Source: JAYRWN01 sp041917975
Lineage (GTDB): Bacteria > Bacteroidota > Bacteroidia > Chitinophagales > Saprospiraceae
DNA: 36,926 nt
Reading direction: 5' to 3'
NCBI GenBank assembly: GCA_041917975.1
Contig: JAYRWN010000374.1
Span: 1 to 36,926, forward strand
Below the pieces are notes generated by a model. That model did no database searches. It saw only the letters and a list, made by a program, of their open reading frames with translations, and was not told the DNA's origin. The position numbers and the translations under genes were made by a program. Position 1 is the stretch's first letter. Every line of letters begins with the position of its first letter. Shown piece by piece: positions 25,488 through 35,170 of the stretch.

Positions 25488-27016
25488 CCTTTGAAATCTA
25501 CCAGGCAAGTTCCGGTCATTTCCAATGGGGGCTGTATCCCCATCAGGTGTAATAATGTGGGAGCAATGTCCGCCAATTTACCCGGTTTTACACTCAGCGG
25601 ACGAGGGTCTATGATGATACAAGGTACGGGGTTTTTAGTATGGGCGGTGTTGGGAGTGCCATCATCATTGATCATGTAGTCCGAATTGCCATGGTCTGCG
25701 ATGATCACCAGACTATAATCATGTTCGATAGCTACCGGAACTATCCTGGACACACAGGCATCCACGGTCTCGGCAGCCTTGACCGCCGCACTGAATACAC
25801 CGGTGTGTCCTACCATATCCGTATTAGCAAAATTAAGACAAATAAAATGTGGGGCATTCGTCTTAATCTCGGCAATGATGGCCTCCGTAATACCATGGGC
25901 GCTCATTTCCGGTTGTAAATCATAAGTAGGCACTTTGGGACTAGGTATCAGCAGCCGTTTTTCACCCTTAAATTCATGTTCCCGGCCACCACTAAAAAAG
26001 TAGGTAACATGAGGATATTTTTCCGTTTCGGCGATGCGCACTTGTTTTAACCCATGATGGGCCAGCCATTCACCCAAGGTATTGACTAAATTGTCCGTTG
26101 AAAAGACCACCTGAACATTCTGAAAGGTTTTATCATATTCTGTCATGGTGACCAAGTCCATGTGGTCTAATTTATACATACTAAAGTCTGGAAAGTCCGT
26201 CTGGGTTAATACCTGGACAATTTGTCTGGGCCGATCCGTCCGGAAGTTAAAACAGATGAGCAAATCGCCTTCCTCCACCGCGCCTACCGGTTCACCCTGG
26301 TCATCGACCATCACTATCGGTTTGATAAATTCGTCGGTAACTCCGTCCGCATAACTCTGGGCGATGGCTTCGGGAGCAAAGTTACTGGCCTTGCCTTCAC
26401 CGTGAACCATAAGGTCATACGCTAATTTTACTCTCTCCCATCGTTTATCCCGGTCCATGGCATAATAGCGCCCGATGATGCTGGCGATATTGGCTGATTT
26501 ATCGATGATATAAGCCTGCAGTTCCTTTATGTAATGCTGGCCTCCTTTAGGATCGGTATCCCGTCCATCCATGAAGGCATGTATATTCACTTGTTTAAGC
26601 TGGTGGCTTTCGCATAAATCGATCAAGGCGTATAAATGATGCAGGTGGGAATGCACACCTCCATCAGACACCAAACCAAACAAATGGACCTTCTGATGTT
26701 TCTCTGCAGCTTTTTTTAATGCGGCATTCAAGACATGATTTTTCTGAAATTCACCGCTGCGGATAGCCACATTAATCCGGGCCAGTTCTTGATAAACGAT
26801 GCGTCCGGCGCCAATATTCAGGTGTCCCACCTCCGAATTGCCCATTTGTCCCTCCGGAAGTCCAACCTCTTCACCAAAAGTGACTAACTCACTATTAGGG
26901 TATTTGCCATACAAACTATCCATATATGGGGTATGCGCTTGAGCTATGGCACTGCGTTGTGGCATAGGCCCATGGCCCCAACCATCCAGGATCATTAAAA
27001 AGGATTTGCGTTGCAT
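25484..27016 (-). CDS. gpmI: 2,3-bisphosphoglycerate-independent phosphoglycerate mutase
   Basis: 510 residues, the standard length of the alkaline-phosphatase-superfamily iPGM that interconverts 3- and 2-phosphoglycerate with two manganese ions. ILDGWG (9-14) carries a metal-binding Asp, and GQMGNSEVGHLNIGAGR (57-73) the phosphoserine nucleophile Ser61. FMDGRDTDP, FNFRTDRPRQ and the C-terminal NFANTDMVGHTG and IIADHGNSD metal-binding segments are all present. It is glycolytic and cytosolic. It is the first gene of a minus-strand group with the coupled unknown protein and, 92 bases on, the PycTM-like gene. Confidence 0.96.
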   Translation of the reverse strand: MQRKSFLMILDGWGHGPMPQRSAIAQAHTPYMDSLYGKYPNSELVTFGEEVGLPEGQMGNSEVGHLNIGAGRIVYQELARINVAIRSGEFQKNHVLNAALKKAAEKHQKVHLFGLVSDGGVHSHLHHLYALIDLCESHQLKQVNIHAFMDGRDTDPKGGQHYIKELQAYIIDKSANIASIIGRYYAMDRDKRWERVKLAYDLMVHGEGKASNFAPEAIAQSYADGVTDEFIKPIVMVDDQGEPVGAVEEGDLLICFNFRTDRPRQIVQVLTQTDFPDFSMYKLDHMDLVTMTEYDKTFQNVQVVFSTDNLVNTLGEWLAHHGLKQVRIAETEKYPHVTYFFSGGREHEFKGEKRLLIPSPKVPTYDLQPEMSAHGITEAIIAEIKTNAPHFICLNFANTDMVGHTGVFSAAVKAAETVDACVSRIVPVAIEHDYSLVIIADHGNSDYMINDDGTPNTAHTKNPVPCIIIDPRPLSVKPGKLADIAPTLLHLMGIQPPLEMTGTCLVDFKG

Positions 27017-27198
27017 ATGTAACTATTGGAGCCCAAAATTCGTTAATAAAACGCGAGCCGTGCAATAAAATACGCGGTTATTTTGTTGAACAGAAAACAA
27101 GTCTATTAAAAAATATGATTTATTATCAAGTAACCAGTATATGTCTAATGTTTTAACAGCCTATGCCTTACCTTTTACTTGATTATAATTTATTGAAA

Positions 27199-27570
27199 AT
27201 GAATCTTTTAGTGTCTTGTTTAATGTTGGTTGGCCTGCTCGGTTTTGCCCAGGAAAGCACTATCGTACAGGCGCTGAAAACTAATGATGCCGCTACTATC
27301 CTCAATTTGATGAGTGATAAAAGTGAAATCTACATCGCGGCCCATGGTCTGGCCCATGATCGACAGAAAGCTGAAAAAATCCTGAATTCTTTTTTCACCC
27401 AAGAGCAGGTGACCACGCTGAAAATTATCCACCGCGGTGAAGCTAAAGACAAATCTTCCCAATATTTTATCGGTCGGATGACCACTACTCAGACGGCCGT
27501 ATATCGTATTTTTATTCAGTTTAATACGACGGATAACCTCATCAGCGAAATTCGCATTGATAAAGAATAG
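27199..27570 (+). CDS. DUF4783-family secreted protein
   Basis: About 123 residues from the ATG at 27199, which starts a clean signal peptide (NLLVSCLMLVGLLGFAQ). A longer version from 27163 would add 12 residues before it. The rest (IVQALKTNDAATILNLM, IYIAAHG, AEKILNSFF, YRIFIQFN) fits DUF4783, a Bacteroidota family with a SnoaL/NTF2-like fold and no known activity. It ends 2 bases before the pdxH stop on the other strand. Confidence 0.75.
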   Translation: MNLLVSCLMLVGLLGFAQESTIVQALKTNDAATILNLMSDKSEIYIAAHGLAHDRQKAEKILNSFFTQEQVTTLKIIHRGEAKDKSSQYFIGRMTTTQTAVYRIFIQFNTTDNLISEIRIDKE

Positions 27571-27572
27571 TT

Positions 27573-28223
27573 TTATGGTGAAAGGCGGCTGATGCTCCAC
27601 TGTGCACCCTCCCGGCTGTATAAGAAGCGGTCATGCAAACGATCAGGACGACCTTGCCAGAACTCAATGGCGTGAGGTATCACCACATACCCTCCCCAAT
27701 AGTCCGGCTTTGGAATAATCGTTCCGTCAGGGTATTTGGCCTCAAGCATTTTAATGGTCCGCTCCAATACGTCCCGGCTGTCAATAGTCTCACTCTGCGC
27801 CGAAGCCCAGGCGCCGAGCTGGGAACCCCTTGGTCGCGAGTGAAAATAAGCCGTACTGGAACCGTCTTCAAATTTTTTAATTACCCCTTCCACTCTGACC
27901 TGACGTTCAACCGAAGGCCACCAAAAAACCAGGGCTACTTGACTGTTTACCTTGATCTCCTGCCCCTTCCGGCTGTTATAATTGGTATAAAAAACAAAAC
28001 CGCCCTGAGCCACTTCCTTAAGTAACATCACCCGCGAGCTTGGTTTTCCCTCGGCATTGACGGTGGATAAAACCATTCCATTGGCTTCAAAGTTCTCTGC
28101 GGGGTTAACCTCGGCAAACCATTTTTTGAATTGATCCAGCGGCTCTGTTTCCAGATCAGAACGGTCCAAGGTATGTTTGGCATAACTTCGTCTCAAATCC
28201 TGATAATTGCCATCGGTATTCAT
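27573..28223 (-). CDS. pdxH: Pyridoxamine 5'-phosphate oxidase
   Basis: 216 residues, normal length. It oxidises pyridoxamine or pyridoxine 5'-phosphate to PLP using FMN, as a cytosolic dimer. SSRVMLLKEV and FYTNYNSRKGQE are the FMN-binding segments, VALVFWWPSVERQVRVEG and SRPRGSQLGAWAS (129-141) the substrate site, and EFWQGRPDRLHDR with the final WSISRLSP the classic C-terminus. It begins 28 bases after the RND pump gene on the same strand, so some transcription from the efflux operon may read into it. Confidence 0.95.
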   Translation of the reverse strand: MNTDGNYQDLRRSYAKHTLDRSDLETEPLDQFKKWFAEVNPAENFEANGMVLSTVNAEGKPSSRVMLLKEVAQGGFVFYTNYNSRKGQEIKVNSQVALVFWWPSVERQVRVEGVIKKFEDGSSTAYFHSRPRGSQLGAWASAQSETIDSRDVLERTIKMLEAKYPDGTIIPKPDYWGGYVVIPHAIEFWQGRPDRLHDRFLYSREGAQWSISRLSP

Positions 28224-28251
28224 CTTGCGATTTTAATATTTTATTTAATAA

Positions 28252-31200
28252 TCAAACATGTTCTGGCAGCGGGCTTTCAGCAGCCGGTTTTTTTGCATAA
28301 CCAACCCAAATCTTAAATTTCTCAGCCATATACAACAAAGACGGAACCAAGAGCAAAGTCAGGAAGGTAGCGAAACCCAAGCCGAAGATCATCGTCCAGG
28401 ACAGTGGACCCCAAAAAGCCACACTATCTCCTCCAAAAAATATCTTAGGATCCCAATCCTCAAATAATGATACAAAGTCAATATTCAATCCTACCGCCAG
28501 AGGTATTAACCCCAGCATGGTCGCTGCTGCCGTTAACAACACCGGGGTCATCCGGGTCCGTCCAGCTTCAATGATGGCTTCGCGCAAGGGCATCCCCTGA
28601 TCAATCAATAAATCCGAGAATTCCACTAACAAAATACCATTCCGCACCACGATCCCGGCTAGAGCCACTATGCCTACTCCGGTCATAATGATGGATATAT
28701 CCATTCCAAAAATAATGAACCCCAGAAGTACACCGATAATACTGAAGAGGATTTCGGAGATGATTATGATCATTTTACTCAGCGAGTTGAACTGCACCAC
28801 CAGGATAATCACGATTATACCGATGGAAATCAATAAAGAGGTGAATAAAAAAGACATCGCTTCCTGTTGTTCAGCTTGTTCACCTGCCAGATTAATGGAC
28901 ATGCCATCAGGTAATGCAAACCCTGTGGCCGCTGCTTTAACTTGAGCCACCACTTCGTTAGGATTAAACCCACCGAGCACATTGGAGGAAATAGTCACAA
29001 CCCGTTTCTGGTCTTTGCGTTTGATACCCGTGTAAGTGTTTTGGTATTCCACATCCACTACGGCAGACATGGGTATCTGACGCAGGGCTCCGCCCATATT
29101 CATATCCCTGAAGATGATTTTTTGGTTCAGCAACGTATTTATGTTATTGCGCTGATTCTCTTCGAAGCGGATCTGGATGGGGATTTCATCATTCCCTACC
29201 CGGTATTTCGGCGGACGGTCCAGCCCGAACATAGATTTCCGCACGGCACTGCCTATCTGAGCGGTAGACAACCCTTCGCGGTTGGCGCGCTCGCGATTTA
29301 TTTTCAGGGCTATTTCCGGCTTGCTGCTCTGCATATCCGACTTGAGCTCCTCGACGCCGGGTATTTGCAGAGAATCCAAATACCGTTTTAATCCGTTAGC
29401 CGAAAAAATTAGCTCATCCAAATCCTCACCGGCTATCTCTACGCTGATGGGTTTTCCGGTGGGTGGTCCGTTGCTTTCTTGTCCTACCGCTATTTCTGCC
29501 CCAGGAATATTATTCACGGCTTGTCTGATCCGATCCAAATACACCGAGGTAGACTGCCCGTTTCGTTTAGCAAACTCTACAAAGGCAACGGACACCTTAC
29601 CCAAATGGGATGCCGTGGACATATCGAAACTGGTCGGGTCGTTTGCGCCCACGGCCACATTGGATATTATGGACGTGACCAGAGGATTATTTTCACCCAC
29701 CACCTCATAAATTCGATTCTCCACTTCTGCAGTTATCTCATTAGTTTTAGCCTGGTTGGTGCCCACCGGTAAGGTGATGTAAGCATAGATAAAATTTGGA
29801 TCTGACGTGGGAAAAAAGACCACCTTCGGACTAAAAATGCCCATCAGCACAAACGACAGGAAAAACAGCATAATCGTTAAACCCAACAATAAAGCCGGGC
29901 GCCACCCTTTTAGCCACCAACCCATGTGAATGGCATAGATGTTTTGTACTCTCGGCCACACTTTGGTCTGGAAAGCATCAATGAGGTGCACCAGGACGAA
30001 TCTGTTTAATAAATACAATACCAAGATGACCAATGCGAAGTTGCCAATACCGCGCTGACCTCCGGCGTGGCTTAAAAAGGTTATCGCCAAAAAAATGACC
30101 ACCGTCACCAGCAATCCGCGGGTAATCCTGGGTTTACGATCTTCCTCTGAATGGGGTTTCATAAAATCCACCGCAAAAACCGGATTGATGATGTAGGCCA
30201 CCACCAGGGAAGCTAATAAAGTCACAATCAAGGTCAGGGGCAAATAAAACATAAATTTCCCCACCACCCCTTGCCAGGCCAATAGTGGAATAAAAGGCGC
30301 CAAAGTGGTTAAAGTCCCCGACAGGACCGGCAAAAAGACTTCGCCGGTGGCTATTTTGGCCGCTTGTTTAATGGGCACCTTGCCATTATCGAAGATGCGA
30401 TGGGTATTTTCGATCACCACAATGGCATCATCCACCACGATACCCAAAGCCAACAGGAAGGAAAATAACACCATCATGTTAAGGGTGTAAGAAAAACCAA
30501 ATGTGCTGCCTAACATGGGCATGGCTATAAAAGCCACCGCCACCGACAGGGGCACCGATAAACCCACAAAGATGGCATTGGTGGTACCCATAAAAAACAT
30601 CAGGATCAGGGTGACCAGGATAAACCCGATGATAATCGTGTTGATCAGGTCGTGCAGGGTGGTGCGGGTCATGGTGCTCTGATCCCCGGTAATCGTTACT
30701 TTCAGTCCCTTGGGAAACTCGGTTTTCTGCAGATCAGCCGTAATGGACTTTATCATATCGGTAGCAATGAGCAGGTTCTCACCACCGCGTTTGATGACAT
30801 TCAGGGTGATTACGTTTTGTTTGGCCAGACGGGCATAACTTTCCTGTTCCTCAAACCCATCCCGTATTTCGGCTATGTCTTTTAGATAGACGGTTGCTCC
30901 GGTCCCTCCCCGGATGACAATATCCCCTATTTCCGCCACATCCTTAAATTCCCCGCTGACCGCGATGGAGCGTTTTAATTCGTCCATAGCCAATTGACCT
31001 CCGGAGATGGTCATGTTTTCAAAACGAATGGCATTTTCGATATCCGTAAGGGTTACGTTGGCTGCCTCCATTTTGTACATGTTCACATTGATTTGTATCT
31101 CGCGGTCCATGGCTCCGACAATATCTACTCTGGTGATCTCTTTTAAGCCCTCCACCTTATCTTTAACCACTTCCGCATAACTTTTTAGCCGGTCCAAATT

Positions 31201-31665
31201 AAAATCTCCGGATAAATGGATATTCATAATGGGCACTTGAGAAATATCGATATCTATGATATCCGGTTGCTGGGGAAGATCTATCGGTAAGTCTGACTTT
31301 GCTTTATCTACCGCATCTTTTACTTTCTGTTTCGCATCCGCCACATCCACATCCGTCCCAAATTCCACCATGACCGAAGCAAAATCCTGAATAGAGTTGC
31401 TGGTTATTTTTTTCACTCCGGCAATACTCTTCACCTGTTTTTCGATGGGTTTGGCCACCAGGTTTTCCATGTCTGCCGGTGCAGTTCCGGGATAAACCGT
31501 ATTAACCATAATCTGGGGGAAAACCACTTCCGGAAACTGTTCCTTCGGCAGATTATTATAAGCCATCAGTCCCGCCATAGTGATGATAATGGTCAGAACA
31601 TAAATCGTCGTTTTATTATCAATAGCCCAACTGGAGGCAAAAAATTCTTTTAATACGTCTTTCAT
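28252..31665 (-). CDS. RND-family efflux pump inner-membrane transporter
   Basis: 1137 residues, the AcrB/MexB-type proton-driven pump with 12 transmembrane helices and two large periplasmic loops. The N-terminal TM1 is followed by a porter domain (NTVYPGTAPADMENLVAKPI). ALGIVVDDAIVVIENTHRIF is the TM4 segment with the proton-relay aspartates, and GIVALAGIVVRNGILLVEF is TM10. The protein is somewhat longer than AcrB because of an additional hydrophobic segment around 500-600 between the halves. It is the last gene of the operon with the adaptor and TolC homologue; substrates cannot be read from sequence. Confidence 0.93.
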   Translation of the reverse strand: MKDVLKEFFASSWAIDNKTTIYVLTIIITMAGLMAYNNLPKEQFPEVVFPQIMVNTVYPGTAPADMENLVAKPIEKQVKSIAGVKKITSNSIQDFASVMVEFGTDVDVADAKQKVKDAVDKAKSDLPIDLPQQPDIIDIDISQVPIMNIHLSGDFNLDRLKSYAEVVKDKVEGLKEITRVDIVGAMDREIQINVNMYKMEAANVTLTDIENAIRFENMTISGGQLAMDELKRSIAVSGEFKDVAEIGDIVIRGGTGATVYLKDIAEIRDGFEEQESYARLAKQNVITLNVIKRGGENLLIATDMIKSITADLQKTEFPKGLKVTITGDQSTMTRTTLHDLINTIIIGFILVTLILMFFMGTTNAIFVGLSVPLSVAVAFIAMPMLGSTFGFSYTLNMMVLFSFLLALGIVVDDAIVVIENTHRIFDNGKVPIKQAAKIATGEVFLPVLSGTLTTLAPFIPLLAWQGVVGKFMFYLPLTLIVTLLASLVVAYIINPVFAVDFMKPHSEEDRKPRITRGLLVTVVIFLAITFLSHAGGQRGIGNFALVILVLYLLNRFVLVHLIDAFQTKVWPRVQNIYAIHMGWWLKGWRPALLLGLTIMLFFLSFVLMGIFSPKVVFFPTSDPNFIYAYITLPVGTNQAKTNEITAEVENRIYEVVGENNPLVTSIISNVAVGANDPTSFDMSTASHLGKVSVAFVEFAKRNGQSTSVYLDRIRQAVNNIPGAEIAVGQESNGPPTGKPISVEIAGEDLDELIFSANGLKRYLDSLQIPGVEELKSDMQSSKPEIALKINRERANREGLSTAQIGSAVRKSMFGLDRPPKYRVGNDEIPIQIRFEENQRNNINTLLNQKIIFRDMNMGGALRQIPMSAVVDVEYQNTYTGIKRKDQKRVVTISSNVLGGFNPNEVVAQVKAAATGFALPDGMSINLAGEQAEQQEAMSFLFTSLLISIGIIVIILVVQFNSLSKMIIIISEILFSIIGVLLGFIIFGMDISIIMTGVGIVALAGIVVRNGILLVEFSDLLIDQGMPLREAIIEAGRTRMTPVLLTAAATMLGLIPLAVGLNIDFVSLFEDWDPKIFFGGDSVAFWGPLSWTMIFGLGFATFLTLLLVPSLLYMAEKFKIWVGYAKKPAAESPLPEHV

Positions 31666-31719
31666 AATTTTTTTGTGCTTGCGATGCTAAATGTTTCAAT
31701 CTAAAATCTTCATCATCAC

Positions 31720-32862
31720 TTATTGGATAATACTCAGCAGTTCGCCTTCATTCACCTCCAGGTAGCCTACGGTTATCACGCGGTCACCAGCTTGGATACC
31801 AGTCAGTATTTCGGCCGTTTTATCGTAGATCTGGCCCGTGGTCACCGGTTTTTTATGCGCCACCCAACGCTCGCCCTCTTGCTGGGCCACAAAGACGAAA
31901 CTGCCTTGTCCATCTCTTTGAATGTAATTGACCGGCACCACCACCGCCTGAGTATTTTGATAATCTATTATTCTCAGGATGGCGATCATGTTTGGCATTA
32001 AGGCCGGATCTGTTTTTAATGCCGATTGCACCCCAAAAGTGCGACCTACCGGATTGATGGTTTTTCCGATATAACTCAGCCGGGTTTGAATTTGCCTGTT
32101 AAGATCGGGAATATCCACCACCACCGGATTGCCCTCTCTGATTTTTCCGGCAAATGCTTCGGCCACTTCCGCTTTGGCCGTCAGCCGGCTTAAATTTATC
32201 ACCCGCACACAGGGTGAACCGGGAGCCACGGTCTGGCCAATTTTAAAAAATACTTCATCGATGACTCCACTGATGGGGGACTTGATTAAGTTAAGGTCCT
32301 GCTGTTCCAATAAGGCCTTGATCTGTTTTTTTATCGTCTCCACATTATTCTGAGCCGATAGATACTGGACTTCCGTGCCGATGTTTTGATCCCACAGCGC
32401 TTTTTGTTTAATGTACAGGTCGGTGGCAAAAGCCAACTGATTTTCTATGACAGCCACATTCTGACGGATGATGGCATCGTCCAGCCTACCGATCACCTGA
32501 CCGGCTTTGACCTGACTACCTGCCTTTACCGATATGGAAGAGACTGTACCGGCGGTGCGGGGACTGACCATCAATTCGTCCTCAGCAGAAATACGGCCCT
32601 GGATGTCAATATAATGGGTAAATGCGGTCGGTACCACCTCTTCTAATTTCACCAAACGCGCTTTTTCCACCCGCACGGTCGTATCCATATCCTGAATCTC
32701 CAGCTCCAACACCGCAATCTTATCGCTCATGGTCTGCAACTGTGTTTTCAGGCGCGCCAGTTCGGCTTTTTTATGCTCCAAGGTATTTAATGGGCCCTCA
32801 CCCTGCTGGCAAGCCTGCAAAAGCAGACTGGTGGCAACGGTAATGATATATAAATTTTTCAT
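31720..32862 (-). CDS. RND efflux periplasmic adaptor lipoprotein (membrane fusion protein)
   Basis: 380 residues from the ATG at 32862, chosen because it starts the lipoprotein signal NLYIITVATSLLLQAC with a good lipobox; the frame also opens 18 bases earlier. A coiled coil follows (LEHKKAELARLKTQL), then the biotinyl-lipoyl half (VSPRTAGTVSSISVKAGSQV and later LIKSPISGVID), a helical hairpin between them, a beta-barrel domain and the membrane-proximal domain (RVITVGYLEVNEGE). It links the pump to the outer-membrane channel. Confidence 0.93.
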   Translation of the reverse strand: MKNLYIITVATSLLLQACQQGEGPLNTLEHKKAELARLKTQLQTMSDKIAVLELEIQDMDTTVRVEKARLVKLEEVVPTAFTHYIDIQGRISAEDELMVSPRTAGTVSSISVKAGSQVKAGQVIGRLDDAIIRQNVAVIENQLAFATDLYIKQKALWDQNIGTEVQYLSAQNNVETIKKQIKALLEQQDLNLIKSPISGVIDEVFFKIGQTVAPGSPCVRVINLSRLTAKAEVAEAFAGKIREGNPVVVDIPDLNRQIQTRLSYIGKTINPVGRTFGVQSALKTDPALMPNMIAILRIIDYQNTQAVVVPVNYIQRDGQGSFVFVAQQEGERWVAHKKPVTTGQIYDKTAEILTGIQAGDRVITVGYLEVNEGELLSIIQ

Positions 32863-32922
32863 AATATGATGCACTTGCATATTTTTTATTTTTAGTTTTT
32901 TTTAATCAGGTTATCTCTGTTT

Positions 32923-34311
32923 TTATTTACCCAGCGCCCATAACAATTCTTTATAAGCCATCAACACCTCATAACGGGCATTGATGTAATTGGCTTCAGC
33001 GGTGTACACTTCGCGCTCGGCTTGAACCACCTCGAAACTTGAGCCCACGCCGCCGGTGAATTTAGCCTTGGAGGTTTGTAATATTTGGCGCGCCAACTGC
33101 AGGGTTTTATCATTACTACCCAGGGTAGCCAATGTGTTTTGATAATTTACTTTGGCATTCTCCGCAGCCAGATTCACCCCTTGCGTAAGCAGGCTTTTTT
33201 GCAGTTGATTTTTACGATAACTCACCTTGGCGCGCTCTACCTTCATTTTTTTATCCGTGCCATCAAAGATGGGTACGTTAAGTGATAAACCCACAATGGA
33301 AGAAGGAAACCACCCGGACTCATCGTTATCAAATAATTTGTTGCGTTGCAATGCCGCCGAATAACTGGCAAAACCGCGCAAACTAGGGTAATAAGCCGTT
33401 TGTAAACGTTTAACATTGAAGTTATTTAATTTATCCAGCGAATTTAAAACGATAAATTCCGGGCGATTATTCAGGTCCGGTTTTTCAGTCACCACCATGG
33501 GTTGGCTAATGGCTTGTTCAATGAGCGGATCTAAAGCATCGGTGAGCTGAATGTCCTGATCCAAGGGATAATTCATCTGAAATTTCAGCACGTTGCGGGC
33601 CAGGGATTCCACGCCGGCTAATTTTTGTAATTCCCGGGCCAGTAAGTCTACGGCGAGTTGCAGACGATCCACATCCAGTTGCTCGGCAAATCCGGCTTTT
33701 TGTAAAGCCTTTGTTTCCTGCAAGGTTTTGTTTAAAACAAGCAAATTATTTTGAATGGCTTGTTTTCCATGATCAATGTGCAGCGTCCCCAGGTAGGCTT
33801 TCGTAACATTTATGGTGATATCCCGCTCGGTGATCCCGCGTTGCTGCCGGGCCAGTTCCATGGCCAGTCTGGCCGCCTTGAGACCGACGAAATATGCGCC
33901 ATCAAAAACTAAAAAGTCCAAATTAATTCCGGCGGATAAATTATTTTTCCTCCCGAACTGCGCGGGAAAGCCTCCACCGGAGGGTGGTATGACTTGCGAC
34001 TGATCAATAAGATTATAATCCAACAACCGTCCGTCAACGGCTGGGCCCAGAAAATCTGGGATGATTTGCGTGGGGATGGCCAAAAAATGCTGATAACCTG
34101 CCGATCCGTTGAGCTTGGGAATCCCGATCGCCTTGTATTCTTTGATTTGCAGATCTGCATCCAGGATATCTTCATCCACCATCTTCAGGTTAGTATGATT
34201 TTGCAGGGCATAGTTTACTGCCTGCTCAATACTAAAGGTCGATTGAGCCGGCGTCCAATAACTGAAGCCTAATAATACCCCAGCCGCAATAACACGTATT
34301 AATGTTGACAT
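32923..34311 (-). CDS. TolC-family outer-membrane efflux channel
   Basis: 462 residues with a signal peptide (VIAAGVLLGFSYWTPAQS). Two repeats of the OEP domain are seen: FSIEQAVNYALQNHTNLKM near the start and alpha-helical segments such as GFAEQLDVDRLQLAVDLLAR, then the second repeat with VGLSLNVPIFDGTDKK (about 350) and GVGSSFEVVQAEREVYTAEA near the end. This is the exit duct of the tripartite pump. It starts 4 bases after the TetR stop, so translation is probably linked to the regulator. Confidence 0.93.
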   Translation of the reverse strand: MSTLIRVIAAGVLLGFSYWTPAQSTFSIEQAVNYALQNHTNLKMVDEDILDADLQIKEYKAIGIPKLNGSAGYQHFLAIPTQIIPDFLGPAVDGRLLDYNLIDQSQVIPPSGGGFPAQFGRKNNLSAGINLDFLVFDGAYFVGLKAARLAMELARQQRGITERDITINVTKAYLGTLHIDHGKQAIQNNLLVLNKTLQETKALQKAGFAEQLDVDRLQLAVDLLARELQKLAGVESLARNVLKFQMNYPLDQDIQLTDALDPLIEQAISQPMVVTEKPDLNNRPEFIVLNSLDKLNNFNVKRLQTAYYPSLRGFASYSAALQRNKLFDNDESGWFPSSIVGLSLNVPIFDGTDKKMKVERAKVSYRKNQLQKSLLTQGVNLAAENAKVNYQNTLATLGSNDKTLQLARQILQTSKAKFTGGVGSSFEVVQAEREVYTAEANYINARYEVLMAYKELLWALGK

Positions 34312-34315
34312 AATT

Positions 34316-34924
34316 CTATACTTCTGTAAAATTGAATTGTTGTATGATAGATAATCCTGCCGGGGTAGTGATCGCCCGCAAATGATATTCGATAAAATTT
34401 TTAAACAATTGATCCGTACTTATGCCCCGGTCTTGAAATCGATGAGGATCAGTCAGGGCAAACGTAAATTCCACATACAATTTGCTGATCATCTCCACCT
34501 CCATCTCCTCCCGGTATAATTTTTCACGTTGTCCGCGCAGCAAATTTTGGCGTATTAATTCCTGAACAAAATTGCGCTGATCCCTTTCCCACAGCACAAA
34601 GGCGTTGTAATGATATTTACGCAGATCATAGAGCGTGTTTGGCGACACTTCACGCAACATCTGGATTACATGTTGCCCTATTTTTAACATCTCCTCCACG
34701 GCATTTCTGCTGTCCCTACAGAGTTCTTCTAATTGGCATTTTTCACCGTGCTGATGCTGTTCCAGAATTTGTCTGATTAATTCATCTTTATTCTCGACCG
34801 TCTGGTAGAGCGTTTTTTTAGACATACCCAGATGATTAGCCAGATCGTCCATGGTTATAGATTTGATGCCATAACGCATGAATAACTCTTTGGCCGCCTG
34901 CAATATCTTTAGATTTGTCTCCAC
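34316..34924 (-). CDS. TetR/AcrR-family repressor of the efflux operon
   Basis: About 202 residues from a GTG at 34924. The frame is open further upstream, but the extra residues are unlike the family and lie on the operator and promoter. The DNA-binding domain is clear: ILQAAKELFMRYGIKSITMD, then LANHLGMSKKTLYQTVENKDEL. The C-terminal half is helical, the ligand and dimer domain. It is first in the operon with the TolC channel, adaptor and pump and likely represses its own promoter through the inverted repeat just upstream. Confidence 0.9.
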   Translation of the reverse strand: METNLKILQAAKELFMRYGIKSITMDDLANHLGMSKKTLYQTVENKDELIRQILEQHQHGEKCQLEELCRDSRNAVEEMLKIGQHVIQMLREVSPNTLYDLRKYHYNAFVLWERDQRNFVQELIRQNLLRGQREKLYREEMEVEMISKLYVEFTFALTDPHRFQDRGISTDQLFKNFIEYHLRAITTPAGLSIIQQFNFTEV

Positions 34925-34930
34925 AAGTCG

Positions 34931-34938
34931 CAAAAGTA
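34931..34938 (-). promoter_or_regulatory. Promoter -7 box of the TetR-RND operon
   Basis: TACTTTTG on the minus strand is an exact TAnnTTTG match that ends 6 bases before the GTG start. If transcription starts about 7 bases downstream, the mRNA would be leaderless or nearly so. Confidence 0.5.
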
Positions 34939-34953
34939 ATTGTTTAGAGAATA

Positions 34954-34983
34954 CGGAAACTATGACAGTTTCCAAAGTTTCCG
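34954..34983. promoter_or_regulatory. Inverted-repeat operator for the TetR regulator
   Basis: GGAAACT (34955-34961) and AGTTTCC (34967-34973) form a perfect inverted repeat with a 5-base spacer, and a third unit GTTTCCG lies at 34977-34983 that also pairs with CGGAAAC at 34954-34960. It sits just upstream of the -7 box of the TetR gene, where repressor binding would block RNA polymerase. Confidence 0.65.
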
Positions 34984-35144
34984 AAAATCTCGCCCTACAG
35001 GGCTGTTTTACCGATAAAAAGCCTGATCTGCCAGACAAAAAATTCGACGAAATCAGCCCGGAATCCTCCCTTCAGGTCACCTTTCACTAGATTCGCTTAC
35101 CACCAGGCTTGGCACGTCCATGACTGAACTTGGCATATAAACAT

Positions 35145-35152
35145 TATCTTCG
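35145..35152 (+). promoter_or_regulatory. Possible promoter -7 box for the MATE gene
   Basis: TATCTTCG is one base off TAnnTTTG and lies 18 bases before the MATE start codon. No clear -33 box was found at the expected distance. Confidence 0.3.
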
Positions 35153-35170
35153 CCCTTTCAAACCCAATCA

